From Caryophanales bacterium UBA3620 (GTDB taxonomy: Bacteria > Bacillota_I > Bacilli_A > RF39 > UBA660), in the NCBI GenBank assembly GCA_002375205.1, contig DFLL01000031.1, forward strand, positions 1-15,594: a DNA stretch of 15,594 nt. Direction: 5' to 3'. Shown here one piece after another: positions 1 to 6,438 of this stretch. The position numbers and the translations under genes were made by a program. The notes beneath the pieces were generated by a model. The model saw only the letters and a program-made list of their open reading frames with translations. It made no database searches and was not told the origin of the DNA. The first letter of the stretch is position 1, and each line of letters begins with the position of its first letter.

Positions 1-40
1 ATATAAATTATTTATAATAAATAATGATAAATCTCTATAT

Positions 41-1393
41 TTACAATAAAGGAGTCATATATATTGGTAAATATATAATATTATCTTCAATTTTTAAATC
101 TTTTGTATGAATAATAATTGATTTATCTAAATATTCTTTATATTTTTTTGATAGTTTATTTAAAGAAGTGAAAGTATAACGTTCTCCAGATTTTACCTCA
201 ATGGGAATAATATTATGTTTTGAGGTTATTTCATTTTTTGAAATCAAAAAATCAATTTCCATTGTTTCATTTGAATCTTCTCTTTCGTTTCTTGAGAAAA
301 AATATAATTTATGATTATTTGTAACAAGCATTTGTGAAACAATGTTTTCAATTATCATTCCTTCATTAAATGATAATTTATCAAACAAAATTTTCTTATA
401 AACCTCTTCACTAACAATTGATTTTTCATTAAAAGTCATTGATAATAATAATCCTGTATCCATCATATAACATTTTAGGGAGTTAGAATCTATTCTTTGC
501 CCTAAACCAATATTAGGTTCGGTTGTATTGTATGCAATATTAATTAAACAAGCATCATTTAACCAATAAAAAGCCCCCTCAAAATTTCTATATCTGGCAT
601 TTTCATCTAACAAGGAAATATTAAATTTTTTTTCGTGTTTTTGAAGTTGGGATGGAATCATATCAAAGATTTGTTCAACTTTTAGGTTTAACTCATCGGC
701 ATGCTTTCTAATATCTTCACGATACAAACTTAAAATATTTCTTTTAACTTTATCTACCTTTTCAAAATCTTTTGTTTCATTATAAGTAAGTACTGCCTGT
801 GGCATACCTCCTACAATTAGATATTCTTTAAAATAATCCATAGTTTTTCGATGCAATGCTTCTCCAAGTGATTTTTTCTCTTTATAGCAGTTTCTTATAA
901 AATCCATTAATGTATCATGCCCTTTTGCCCATAAAAATTCTTCAAAATCCATTGGATACATTTTTATTTTTTCTTCTTCAGATGGGATTAAAATATCTTT
1001 AACATTCTTTTTAATTGATATTAAAGAACCTGTTTCAATATAATCATATCTATGATCTGCAACTAAATGCTTAATAGCACTTCTTGCTCTTGGACAAAAT
1101 TGTATCTCATCAAAAATAAATATAGAATCTCTTTCATGTAATTTTACACCATAATATTCTGATAAATATGTAAATAAATAATCTAAATTATCTAAATAGT
1201 TATCGAATAATTCTATTATTTCTTTTGATACTTTAGAAAAATCAATTAAAATATAAGATTTATAATTGTTTTTTGCAAATTCTTCAGCAATATAACTTTT
1301 TCCTACACGTCTTGCCCCTTCAATTAGTAATGATGTATTACCATTGCTTTCATTTTTCCACTTCAACAAATTTTCATATATTTTTCTTTTCAT
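41..1393 (-). CDS. AAA-type ATPase with C-terminal DUF4143-like nuclease-fold domain
   Basis: A 450-aa protein of the widespread AAA_14/DUF4143 ATPase family, cytosolic, with no signal peptide or membrane segment. The Walker A motif GARRVGKS is at residues 26-33. Walker B (SIFIFDEIQ) has its acidic pair at D95-E96. The C-terminal third has EIDFLI followed about 20 residues later by IPIEVKSGE, which resembles the D...ExK pattern of PD-(D/E)xK nuclease folds seen in this family. Family members are common in gut Firmicutes and archaea; their biological role is poorly known, with toxin-like or DNA-associated roles suggested. The start ATG at 1393 follows a GGAG ribosome site. It is a single-gene unit with its own promoter. 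The family call is secure; a specific function cannot be given. Confidence 0.9.
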   Translation of the reverse strand: MKRKIYENLLKWKNESNGNTSLLIEGARRVGKSYIAEEFAKNNYKSYILIDFSKVSKEIIELFDNYLDNLDYLFTYLSEYYGVKLHERDSIFIFDEIQFCPRARSAIKHLVADHRYDYIETGSLISIKKNVKDILIPSEEEKIKMYPMDFEEFLWAKGHDTLMDFIRNCYKEKKSLGEALHRKTMDYFKEYLIVGGMPQAVLTYNETKDFEKVDKVKRNILSLYREDIRKHADELNLKVEQIFDMIPSQLQKHEKKFNISLLDENARYRNFEGAFYWLNDACLINIAYNTTEPNIGLGQRIDSNSLKCYMMDTGLLLSMTFNEKSIVSEEVYKKILFDKLSFNEGMIIENIVSQMLVTNNHKLYFFSRNEREDSNETMEIDFLISKNEITSKHNIIPIEVKSGERYTFTSLNKLSKKYKEYLDKSIIIHTKDLKIEDNIIYLPIYMTPLL

Positions 1394-1416
1394 ATATATT
1401 CTCCATTTCTAACGAT

Positions 1417-1445
1417 ATTGTATCATTATTTTATGTATTAATCAA
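1417..1445 (-). promoter_or_regulatory. Sigma-A-type promoter of the DUF4143 ATPase gene
   Basis: On the minus strand, TTGATT (1445-1440) and TACAAT (1422-1417) are separated by 17 nt, with a TG one base upstream of the -10 (extended -10). It lies 24 nt upstream of the start codon. Position and spacing are good; no transcription data support it. Confidence 0.65.
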
Positions 1446-1454
1446 TAGTATATG

Positions 1455-1505
1455 CACAAAATCAAAAATAATTTTATACTGATTTTACACAAAATCAAGA
1501 ATAAT
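1455..1505. repeat. Pair of 18-bp direct repeats upstream of the ATPase promoter
   Basis: CACAAAATCAAAAATAAT (1455-1472) and CACAAAATCAAGAATAAT (1488-1505) match at 17 of 18 positions and start 33 bp apart, about three helical turns. They sit just upstream of the -35 box of the ATPase gene, where a regulator could bind. In such AT-rich DNA chance similarity is possible. The rest of the 1394-1593 spacer holds only the promoter and the hsp20 terminator. Confidence 0.4.
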
Positions 1506-1576
1506 ATTGATATTTAAAGTATATTATCTACGTATAGATTTTATCATTTTTACTATTTTATCTAGTAAAACTATTG

Positions 1577-1608
1577 TACAAAAGAAAAGACCTCTATTCG
1601 AAGTCTTT
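1577..1608 (-). terminator. Intrinsic terminator of the htpG-hsp20 operon
   Basis: On the minus strand AAAGACTTC (1608-1600) pairs with GAGGTCTTT (1594-1586) around a 5-nt loop, 9 bp with one G-U, followed by a T-rich tail. The left arm lies inside the last codons of hsp20, so the stop codon falls within the hairpin. Confidence 0.75.
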
Positions 1609-1971
1609 AATATCAATAGTTTTCTTTGTTTCAATTTCTTTCTTTTTAGGAGCACTAATTAGTAGGACACCTTTTTTAAAACTTGCTTCTATTTCATCTT
1701 CTGATACATCTCCTAGATAGAAAGTTCTTGTTACTCTTGAATAACCTTTTCTTTCTCTATGAAGATATTTTTTATTTTCTTCTTCTTCCTCATCTTTTTC
1801 AAATGTAACAGAAAGTTCTCCTTTATCAATAGAGATATTTACATCTTCTTTACTGTATCCAGGAGCTTCCATCTCGACGAAGATCTTACCTTCTTTCTCA
1901 TAGACATCAGTCTTTATTTTGTCTTCTCCTTTAAAGAAACTATCATCAAAAAATAATCTACTTGGCAACAT
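1594..1971 (-). CDS. hsp20: Small heat-shock protein, Hsp20/alpha-crystallin family
   Basis: An ATP-independent holdase chaperone that binds unfolding proteins and hands them to refolding chaperones; cytosolic and usually oligomeric. The alpha-crystallin domain covers about residues 20-115. The family signature is visible near the end (ASFKKGVLLISAPKKK), and the C-terminal tail has an I-x-I motif (IDI) of the type used for oligomer contacts. I chose the ATG at 1971 (MLPSRLFF, 125 aa) because AAGGA lies about 11 nt upstream; the GTG at 1980 would leave almost no spacing. It lies about 20 nt downstream of htpG on the same strand with no promoter between them, so it probably shares the htpG heat-shock promoter. 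The terminator overlaps its stop codon. Confidence 0.93.
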   Translation of the reverse strand: MLPSRLFFDDSFFKGEDKIKTDVYEKEGKIFVEMEAPGYSKEDVNISIDKGELSVTFEKDEEEEENKKYLHRERKGYSRVTRTFYLGDVSEDEIEASFKKGVLLISAPKKKEIETKKTIDIKDFE

Positions 1972-1993
1972 ATAAATCACTTTCCTTTCTTAA

Positions 1994-3874
1994 TTATTTG
2001 TTTGCCATTATATCACACATAAGATTACTTAACTCTGTTGGATTATCGATAGGAAGTCCTTCGATTAGTCTTGCTTCATAATAAATAACCTTTGTGTATT
2101 TATCTAGTTCTTCTTTATTATTATTAAATAATTCTTTTAATTTATCACTTATTTTATGATTAATATTTATTTCTAAAATTTCACTAGCACTTATCTTTTC
2201 ATCAGTAGGCATAGCATTAATTACTTTTTCCATGGAAGTAGATACTTCACCAACACTCACTAAACATACTGGATGACTCTTTAATTCATTAGTGAATTTT
2301 ACATCTTTAACATAGTCTTTTAAGATATTTTTCATATATTCTAATAATTCTTTAGATTCATTGTTTTCTTTTTTTATTTCTTCTTTTTCTTCTTCAGTAG
2401 AAATATCATTCTTATCACTAGATACATTAATGAATTTCTTTCCTTCATATTCATTTAATGTCATGATAGCAAATTCATCAACGTAATCAGTTAGATATAA
2501 TACTTCATATTTATCTTTTACTTTTTCGACCCTAGGAAGCATATCGATTTTATCGATAGTCTCACCACATGCATAATAAATATGAGTATCTTCTTCTTTT
2601 AATCTATCTGTGTATTCTTTTAAAGTAATTAGTTTTTTATCTTTAGATGAATAGAACATAAGTAAGTCTACTAATTTATCTTTATTAATACCATAATCAT
2701 TATAAATACCAAACTTTAACTGATTACCAAATACTTTATAAAACTCTTCATACTTTTCTCTATTATCTTTCATAAGATCTAGTAATTCTTTCTTAATCTT
2801 ATTTTCAATTGCTTTAGCAATTAGTTTGATATTTTTATCATCCTGTAATGTTTCTCTTGATATATTAAGAGGTATATCTTCGGTATCAATGACTCCTTTA
2901 ATAAAGCTATAATAATCTGGTAGAAGTTCACTTGCTTTATCCATGATTAGAACGCCATTAGTATATAGTTGCAGACCTTTTTCATAATCTTTTGTATAAT
3001 AGTTATATGGAGCATGACTTGGTATATAAAGTAGTGCATTAAAATTAACATTACCTTCAATATTAAAATGCATTACTTTTAATGGTTTTTCATAATCATA
3101 GAATTTATCCGTATAGAAGTTATTATAGTCTTCTTCAGTTATCTTTTTCTTATCTTTTTTCCATAAAGGAATCATACTATTTAATGTTTCTAATTCTTTA
3201 TATTCTTCATATTCATCTGAATCTTCTTTTTTTCTAGTATTGGTAACTAACATTTTAATAGGATAACTAATATAATCAGAATATTTCTTTATAATATTTC
3301 TAATAGTATATTCTTCTAAATAATCACTATATTTTATATCATCAGTATCATCTTTTAAATATAAAGTAATTGTGGTACCAATTTCTTTTTTATTACCTTT
3401 AGATAAAGTATAACCTTCTACTCCTTCACTTTCCCAAACATAAGAACTTTCTTCATTATATGGATGAGACTCTACGACTACTTTCTTGCTTACCATAAAG
3501 GCTGAATAGAAGCCTACTCCAAACTGACCTATTATATTTACGTCATCTTGGTTCTGATTTTCTTCTTTAAATCTAAGTGATCCTGATTCTGCAATAGTAC
3601 CTAGATTCTTTTCTAATTCTTCTTCATTCATACCACAACCAGTATCGGATACTGTAAGAGTTCTATTATCTTTATCAATATCTATTCTTATTTCTAAATT
3701 ATTTTTATCTATCTTAATACTCTTATCAGTAAGAGATTTAAAATATAATTTATCAATAGCATCACTGGCATTTGATATTAACTCTCTTAAAAAGATTTCT
3801 TTATTGGTATAAATAGAATTTATCATTAAATCTAAGACTCTTTTACTTTCTGTTTTAAATTCTCTCTTTTTCAT
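1994..3874 (-). CDS. htpG: HtpG, bacterial Hsp90 chaperone
   Basis: A 626-aa ATP-dependent dimeric chaperone, the usual length for HtpG. The GHKL ATPase domain is N-terminal: ELISNASDA (residues 31-39) with the catalytic Glu and the Mg-binding Asn, then VSDTGCGM (usually DTGIGM), GTIAESGS (the common form has Lys in place of this Glu), and IGQFGVGFYSAFMV of the ATP lid. The middle domain includes NISRETLQ, and the C-terminal dimerisation domain completes the protein. The ATG at 3874 follows AGAAGGA by 7 nt. It is first gene of an operon with hsp20. A promoter and a CIRCE-like operator lie upstream, suggesting HrcA-type control. Nothing suggests loss of function. Confidence 0.98.
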   Translation of the reverse strand: MKKREFKTESKRVLDLMINSIYTNKEIFLRELISNASDAIDKLYFKSLTDKSIKIDKNNLEIRIDIDKDNRTLTVSDTGCGMNEEELEKNLGTIAESGSLRFKEENQNQDDVNIIGQFGVGFYSAFMVSKKVVVESHPYNEESSYVWESEGVEGYTLSKGNKKEIGTTITLYLKDDTDDIKYSDYLEEYTIRNIIKKYSDYISYPIKMLVTNTRKKEDSDEYEEYKELETLNSMIPLWKKDKKKITEEDYNNFYTDKFYDYEKPLKVMHFNIEGNVNFNALLYIPSHAPYNYYTKDYEKGLQLYTNGVLIMDKASELLPDYYSFIKGVIDTEDIPLNISRETLQDDKNIKLIAKAIENKIKKELLDLMKDNREKYEEFYKVFGNQLKFGIYNDYGINKDKLVDLLMFYSSKDKKLITLKEYTDRLKEEDTHIYYACGETIDKIDMLPRVEKVKDKYEVLYLTDYVDEFAIMTLNEYEGKKFINVSSDKNDISTEEEKEEIKKENNESKELLEYMKNILKDYVKDVKFTNELKSHPVCLVSVGEVSTSMEKVINAMPTDEKISASEILEININHKISDKLKELFNNNKEELDKYTKVIYYEARLIEGLPIDNPTELSNLMCDIMANK

Positions 3875-3904
3875 TTAATATTCCTTCTTTCATCTTACAA
3901 ATAC

Positions 3905-3932
3905 ATTATAGCACTATTTTAGCAATTGTCAA
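3905..3932 (-). promoter_or_regulatory. htpG-hsp20 promoter
   Basis: On the minus strand, perfect TTGACA (3932-3927) and perfect TATAAT (3910-3905) are separated by 16 nt. The -35 lies within the spacer of a CIRCE-like inverted repeat, so a repressor bound there would block RNA polymerase. Confidence 0.8.
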
Positions 3933-3945
3933 TACTAATTGCTAA
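3919..3945. promoter_or_regulatory. CIRCE-like operator with variant half-sites
   Basis: TTAGCAATT-N9-AATTGCTAA is a perfect 9-9-9 inverted repeat. The classical CIRCE bound by HrcA is TTAGCACTC-N9-GAGTGCTAA. Arm length, spacer length and the outer TTAGCA/TGCTAA are kept, while the inner CTC/GAG is ATT/AAT. It overlaps the htpG -35 and lies 10 bp upstream of the -35 of the divergent gene. The call as an HrcA-type site is inference from geometry and gene context. Confidence 0.7.
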
Positions 3946-3955
3946 TTTTTTATAT

Positions 3956-3984
3956 TTGACAATAATAATATTTTATGATATAGT
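3956..3984 (+). promoter_or_regulatory. Promoter of the 192-aa unknown gene
   Basis: TTGACA (3956-3961), a 17-nt spacer, and TATAGT (3979-3984) with an extended -10 TG at 3976-3977. It is close to consensus and about 30 nt upstream of the start codon, so strong constitutive expression is plausible unless the nearby operator affects it. Confidence 0.8.
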
Positions 3985-4014
3985 ATATATCGTTTCTGAA
4001 AGGGGGATTTTAAG

Positions 4015-4593
4015 ATGTCAGATACAAATACCGAAAGCCTACTTAGAGAAGTCAAAGAACTTATCGGAAAAGTAAATGCTATATTACCAGAGGATAAAAA
4101 AGTTTCATTAGAGCCAGAGAAGAAAATTAAGACTGTAAATTTATTTGTATGTGAATATAAAGATGAATTCAATACGGGTATAGAATTTTTTAAAAAGATA
4201 GGAGAAACTAGTGCTGAATACTGTTGTAGAGATGATTATCTTAAACCATTCCGAGATAAATGCTATATATATGAAAGTGTTTCTTCTGATAAAAAAGCAA
4301 TTCTTTATACTTGTAAAGGAATAGATAGACAATATGGTTGGGTAAAGATTGGAGACTCTTTTAAATATGAGCCTTGGAAGAATATAGGTTATGAAATTGT
4401 TGCCAACTGTGAGTTAACTAATATTATTAGTTATAATGATATACGTACAAGTATGTTAAGTGATGGAGTAATTAATAATTTTAATTTAAATTATACAACA
4501 GAAGAAGAAATTACTAAAGTACTTGCATATTTACATAACAATTATTTAAAGAAAGAAAACAGATATCCTAGAAGATTAGAAAAAAATAATTAG
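4015..4593 (+). CDS. Hypothetical protein, 192 aa, divergent from htpG
   Basis: I do not recognise this protein. It is the only plus-strand gene in the window. Residues 1-35 are charged and probably helical (ESLLREVKELIGKVNAIL). The middle is a mixed alpha/beta-looking stretch with several cysteines, including an adjacent pair (EYCCRDD), and a WVKIGDSFKYEPW segment. The C-terminal part is basic. There is no signal peptide or membrane segment, so it is probably cytosolic. The ATG at 4015 follows a strong AAAGGGGG site 8 nt upstream, and promoter and terminator are both clear, so this is a real monocistronic gene. It shares an intergenic region with the htpG promoter and its CIRCE-like site, so a stress link is possible but unproven. 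Confidence 0.85.
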   Translation: MSDTNTESLLREVKELIGKVNAILPEDKKVSLEPEKKIKTVNLFVCEYKDEFNTGIEFFKKIGETSAEYCCRDDYLKPFRDKCYIYESVSSDKKAILYTCKGIDRQYGWVKIGDSFKYEPWKNIGYEIVANCELTNIISYNDIRTSMLSDGVINNFNLNYTTEEEITKVLAYLHNNYLKKENRYPRRLEKNN

Positions 4594-4603
4594 TATTTTT
4601 TAA

Positions 4604-4637
4604 AAGAACACTTATTATTAATAAGTGCTCTTTTTTA
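4604..4637. terminator. Bidirectional terminator between convergent genes
   Basis: AGAACACTTATT pairs with AATAAGTGCTCT (about 12 bp, one mismatch on the plus strand that becomes G-U on the minus strand), followed by six T on the plus side and with an A-rich flank on the other. It would end the 4015-4593 transcript and possibly the opposing one. Confidence 0.8.
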
Positions 4638-4668
4638 ATTTTCTTTTTATTACTACTTCTCCATTATT

Positions 4669-4869
4669 TTAATAGTTAATAAAAGTATGATTACTAATAA
4701 GTTCATTAAATAATGTTAGATAAAAGGCATCTCTAACAAGAATATCTCCTATTTGCTTTAGTTTTGCTTTACTAACTAGTAAAGTAAAATAGAAGATATA
4801 ATCATAGTTATTAGTCTTTACTACTGTATCAAATAATTTATTGATATCAGTACCATAAAACTCTTTCAT
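4669..4869 (-). CDS. Hypothetical small protein, 66 aa
   Basis: I do not recognise this short ORF. The start chosen is the ATG at 4869 (MKEFYGTDINKLF), which has GAGG 7 nt upstream; a TTG nine codons earlier is possible but lacks a ribosome site. The protein is rich in aromatic and hydrophobic residues (NYDYIFYFTLLVS) without a clean membrane helix. It could be a real small protein or the remnant of a longer gene. Its ribosome site lies in a predicted hairpin. It is downstream of the HA-repeat gene on the same strand, about 140 nt away, and ends facing the shared terminator. Confidence 0.45.
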   Translation of the reverse strand: MKEFYGTDINKLFDTVVKTNNYDYIFYFTLLVSKAKLKQIGDILVRDAFYLTLFNELISNHTFINY

Positions 4870-4877
4870 ATAAAAGC

Positions 4878-4904
4878 CTCGCCCCCTTTTATCCAAGAAG
4901 CGAG
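4878..4904 (-). promoter_or_regulatory. Leader hairpin covering the ribosome site of the 66-aa ORF
   Basis: On the minus strand CTCGCTTCTT (4904-4895) can pair with AGGGGGCGAG (4887-4878) over 10 bp, with three G-U pairs and a 7-nt loop. The right arm contains most of the purine-rich ribosome site (GGGGG and GAG of GAGG). It could hide the start or act as a weak terminator (only TTTT follows). The rest of 4870-5010 shows nothing clear. Confidence 0.4.
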
Positions 4905-5010
4905 ATCCATATCATATCATAGAATTAGGTGACTTATCCAATTAATTTGGCAGACTCCTGCATTGTAATACTAAAATGTTCCTTTTTTTATTATGAGTAT
5001 ATTCTACATA

Positions 5011-5967
5011 TTACCTTCTTTTAATTTTAATTGGAGTTTTATTTTCTACTCTTTTATAAAAACTATCTATTAATTTCATCATATATTCTTTATTATAATA
5101 TGACTTTAATTCATCACTAGTAAAATCAGTATATGCAGATAATGTATCTTTATCCATACCAAAAATAATATTTAAATTACCATTATCATCTACTAAATCC
5201 TTATAATTATCTAGTAAATAATATAATCTTGCTATAAAATCATCATATGTTAACTTTTTTAATGAAGCTTTATTATTTTCATAATCTATTTCGTAAAATA
5301 AACATATTTTTTTAATTTCGTCATTTTTGTCAGAAAATCTAAAATCTAGGAATTTGAGTTTTCCCTCTCTGGTTTTATCTAATTTATTATTTTTATAGTT
5401 GTTTCTTTGATTATAAACCCATATACCTAATTTTTCACCACTTGATGTTACATATGTAATTGGAACTTCTGTATTTCCATGTTCTTTTTTATATTCCACT
5501 AATAAATTATACCAATCATTCCATCTTGCATCAAGATCAATTGTTTCAAGTCTAAAATCCAGGAATTTGAGTTTTCCCTCTCTGGTTTCATCTAATTTAT
5601 TATTTTTATAGTTGTTTCTTTGAGTATTAACCCATTTACCTAATTTTTCACCACTTGATGTTACATATGTAATTGGAACTTCTGTATTTCCATGTTCTTT
5701 TTTATACTCCTCTAATAAATTATACCAATCATTCCATCTTGCATCAAGATCAATTGTTTCAAACCTAAAATCTAGGAATTTGAGTTTTCCCTCTCTGGTT
5801 TCATCTAATTTATTATTTTTATAGTTGTCTCTTTGAGTATTAACCCATTCTCCTAGCCGTTTACCGGTTTTTGTTACATATCTAAATGGAACTTCTGCAT
5901 TTCCATGTTCTTTTTTATATTCCTCTAATAATGAATACATCATATTCCATTCTTCTTCACGTTTCAT
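5011..5967 (-). CDS. Helicase-associated (HA) domain repeat protein without helicase
   Basis: 318 aa with three tandem HA-domain repeats (PF03457-like) of 71 residues, about residues 7-77, 78-148 and 149-213. Each follows W..WY.LLEEYKKEHGN.EVP..YVT..G..LG.WV..QR.NYKNNKLD..REGKLKFLDFR. In the family, HA repeats are often attached to DEAD/DEAH helicases and are thought to bind nucleic acid; here no helicase domain precedes them. The C-terminal ~100 residues (IDYENNK, IIFGMDKDTLSAY) resemble the tail of HA proteins in related Firmicutes. The start at 5967 (MKREEEWN) is preceded by AAGGGGG at normal spacing and begins exactly at repeat 1; an in-frame ATG 23 codons upstream lies in the promoter. 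The cellular role is unknown. Confidence 0.88.
   Translation of the reverse strand: MKREEEWNMMYSLLEEYKKEHGNAEVPFRYVTKTGKRLGEWVNTQRDNYKNNKLDETREGKLKFLDFRFETIDLDARWNDWYNLLEEYKKEHGNTEVPITYVTSSGEKLGKWVNTQRNNYKNNKLDETREGKLKFLDFRLETIDLDARWNDWYNLLVEYKKEHGNTEVPITYVTSSGEKLGIWVYNQRNNYKNNKLDKTREGKLKFLDFRFSDKNDEIKKICLFYEIDYENNKASLKKLTYDDFIARLYYLLDNYKDLVDDNGNLNIIFGMDKDTLSAYTDFTSDELKSYYNKEYMMKLIDSFYKRVENKTPIKIKRR
5344..5966 (-). repeat. Three tandem 213-bp coding repeats in the HA-domain gene
   Basis: The same block starts at 5341, 5554 and 5767, giving an exact 213-bp (71-codon) period. The two downstream copies (5341-5553 and 5554-5766) differ at only about nine positions by eye; the one nearest the start codon is more diverged in its first half. 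Identity extends to synonymous positions, pointing to recent tandem duplication or ongoing conversion. Confidence 0.92.
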
Positions 5968-5992
5968 AATATTCCCCCTTAAACGAGTAAAT

Positions 5993-6021
5993 ATATTATC
6001 ATAAAAGATAAAAAAATGCAA
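5993..6021 (-). promoter_or_regulatory. Probable promoter of the HA-repeat gene
   Basis: On the minus strand TTGCAT (6021-6016), 17 nt, TAATAT (5998-5993) with an extended -10 TG. It lies 25 nt upstream of the ATG at 5967. It shares a 17-nt identical block (5995-6011) with the promoter of the structured RNA. Confidence 0.6.
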
Positions 6022-6089
6022 GTATTTATTTGCCATATTTATTCAGCGTTACTTATTAGTACCGGATATTTCTAATAGAAGTATTTCCG

Positions 6090-6109
6090 CGGATTAATTT
6101 ATTAATCCG
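6090..6109. repeat. Perfect palindrome, hairpin-forming
   Basis: CGGATTAAT-TT-ATTAATCCG: 9-bp arms around 2 nt, immediately outside the left 14-bp inverted repeat. No T-run follows on either strand, so it is not an obvious terminator. It may be the end of a small element or a protein site. The stretch 6022-6089 shows nothing I can name. Confidence 0.6.
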
Positions 6110-6111
6110 TT

Positions 6112-6125
6112 AGCGAAGCGGTTAA
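6112..6125 (+). repeat. Left arm of a 14-bp inverted repeat around the rplQ/rpoA remnant
   Basis: AGCGAAGCGGTTAA, perfectly inverted at 6425-6438. It includes GCGAAGC, known as an unusually stable single-strand mini-hairpin. Sequence just inside both arms is also A-rich in the same orientation. The two arms enclose the terminator and the pseudogene. Confidence 0.75.
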
Positions 6126-6155
6126 ACAAAAAAGAAACATAATAATATGTTTCTT
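6124..6155 (-). terminator. Intrinsic terminator at the end of the rplQ remnant
   Basis: On the minus strand a 10-bp stem (AAGAAACATA / TATGTTTCTT) with a 4-nt loop begins in the rplQ-derived stop codon and is followed by TTTTTTGTTT. Its sequence is unrelated to the terminator after the intact rplQ, so it is either the ancestral rplQ terminator or one acquired with the remnant. Confidence 0.85.
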
Positions 6156-6419
6156 AAACTAATTCTAAAATAACTTCTAGAGCATTATCTCCTTTTCTTT
6201 CAGTCATTTTAATTATTCTTGTATATCCACCATTTCTATCCTTATATCTTGGTGCTAAAACACTGAATACTTTCTCTACAGCTTTCTTATCATTTTCTAA
6301 GAATGCTATGGGCTTGTTCTTCTAGAAACTAGAGTACCTTTTTTACCATAAGTTACCATTTTATCAAAGATTTTTCTTACTTCTTTATGTGATTTCTTAC
6401 CAAGATTTCTAATCTTCAT
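6154..6419 (-). pseudogene. Chimeric partial copy of rpoA (41 nt) fused to rplQ 3' region
   Basis: 6151-6387 matches 8229-8463 of the intact rplQ with only a few substitutions and one scrambled, +2-nt patch near 6306-6317. 6379-6419 matches 8638-8678 of rpoA. The two pieces meet at ACTTCTTTA, which occurs in both parents, so 183 bp between them is missing: a classic short-repeat deletion. The 5' end of rplQ and nearly all of rpoA are absent. Reading from the ATG at 6419 gives a 37-aa chimera (MKIRNLGKKSHKEV joined in frame to [14 protein letters not shown]...) that stops at 6306 because of the +2 patch; the remaining L17 C-terminus is open in another frame. No functional L17 can be made from it. 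Same orientation as the intact gene, about 2 kb away. Confidence 0.93.
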
Positions 6420-6424
6420 TTTTA

Positions 6425-6438
6425 TTAACCGCTTCGCT
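6425..6438 (-). repeat. Right arm of the 14-bp inverted repeat
   Basis: TTAACCGCTTCGCT on the plus strand, the exact reverse complement of 6112-6125. It lies 5 bp beyond the rpoA-derived end of the pseudogene. I see no target-site duplication next to the two arms. A 5-bp hairpin GTGAT/ATCAC (6447-6459) lies just outside. Confidence 0.75.

Noticed and set aside
1273..1482. Plus-strand ORF opposite the start of the ATPase gene
   Set aside because: Phe/Ile-rich shadow in AT-rich DNA without a ribosome site.
5341..5979. CRISPR array suggested by regular 213-bp repeats
   Set aside because: Repeats are contiguous, coding and in frame; no short repeat/spacer structure and no cas genes.
5011..6036. 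Longer start of the HA-repeat protein at 6036
   Set aside because: The extra 23 codons overlap the predicted promoter and have no ribosome site, whereas the ATG at 5967 has AAGGGGG and starts at the first repeat.
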